Below are positions 8,071-8,172 of a stretch of 8,172 nt of DNA, piece after piece (position 1 is the stretch's first letter; each line of letters begins with the position of its first letter). Origin of the DNA: Candidatus Peribacteria bacterium (GTDB lineage Bacteria > Patescibacteria > JAEDAM01 > Absconditabacterales > Absconditicoccaceae); assembly GCA_031288635.1 (NCBI GenBank), contig JAITQZ010000014.1, positions 1-8,172 on the forward strand, written 5' to 3'. The notes below the pieces were generated by a model that worked only from the letters and a program-made list of their open reading frames with translations, did not search any database and was not told the DNA's origin. Both the position numbers and the translations under genes were made by a program.

Positions 8071-8172
8071 TTTTTCAACCTCTTTTCTTTTAACTTGCAT
8101 TCCATTATTAAATCTTTAAGGAAACTCTGAATAACCAAAAATTAGACATAAAAAAATATCCCTCTTAGAAAA

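Overview
The window reads as genome sequence from candidate phylum Absconditabacteria (SR1), most likely order Absconditabacterales. The basis is the genetic code. Six of the eight clearly coding genes are interrupted by in-frame TGA, always where glycine fits. Examples are the RLL-G-YEV block of methionyl-tRNA synthetase, the glycine pair of a GHKL ATP-lid box, and K-G-G-E of a MazF toxin. In addition, CGA and CGG stand where tryptophan is nearly invariant in methionyl-tRNA synthetase and in a MazE antitoxin. Arginine is written AGA, AGG, CGT or CGC. TGA=Gly is established for SR1 and Gracilibacteria (translation table 25). CGA/CGG=Trp on top of it has, to my recollection, been reported by computational screening for Absconditabacterales. 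Under the standard code most genes here look like broken fragments. Read with the altered code they are intact.

Layout. Positions 1-879 hold no convincing gene. They contain two RNA-like stem-loop units (about 70-208), a perfect 13-bp inverted repeat (268-321) and a cluster of TAGACA half-sites (714-739), followed by a promoter at 817-844. A 648-residue OLD-family ATPase/TOPRIM nuclease follows (880-2826, +). Converging on it is a minus-strand operon (3960 to 2961) encoding a YvlD-like four-helix membrane protein and a tail-anchored protein with an N-terminal helix-turn-helix. The operon's promoter is overlapped by a perfect 8-bp palindrome. Divergent from it is methionyl-tRNA synthetase (4120-5742, +), which carries a short palindromic in-frame insertion. 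A stand-alone GHKL ATPase (5821-6465, +) follows from its own promoter. It converges on, and overlaps by 4 nt, a MazE/MazF toxin-antitoxin pair (7057 to 6462, -) with a palindrome at its predicted transcription start. The DNA polymerase III delta-prime clamp-loader subunit (8059-7139, -) closes the window.

How the genes relate. MetRS and HolB are housekeeping genes. The OLD nuclease and MazEF are typical accessory or defence-type cargo. The YvlD/HTH pair looks like an envelope-linked regulatory unit. No single multi-gene system ties the window together. The most notable signal is the doubly altered code, supported here by several independent conserved positions. Four predicted promoters share a 16-bp spacer, and only holB has a clear Shine-Dalgarno sequence.
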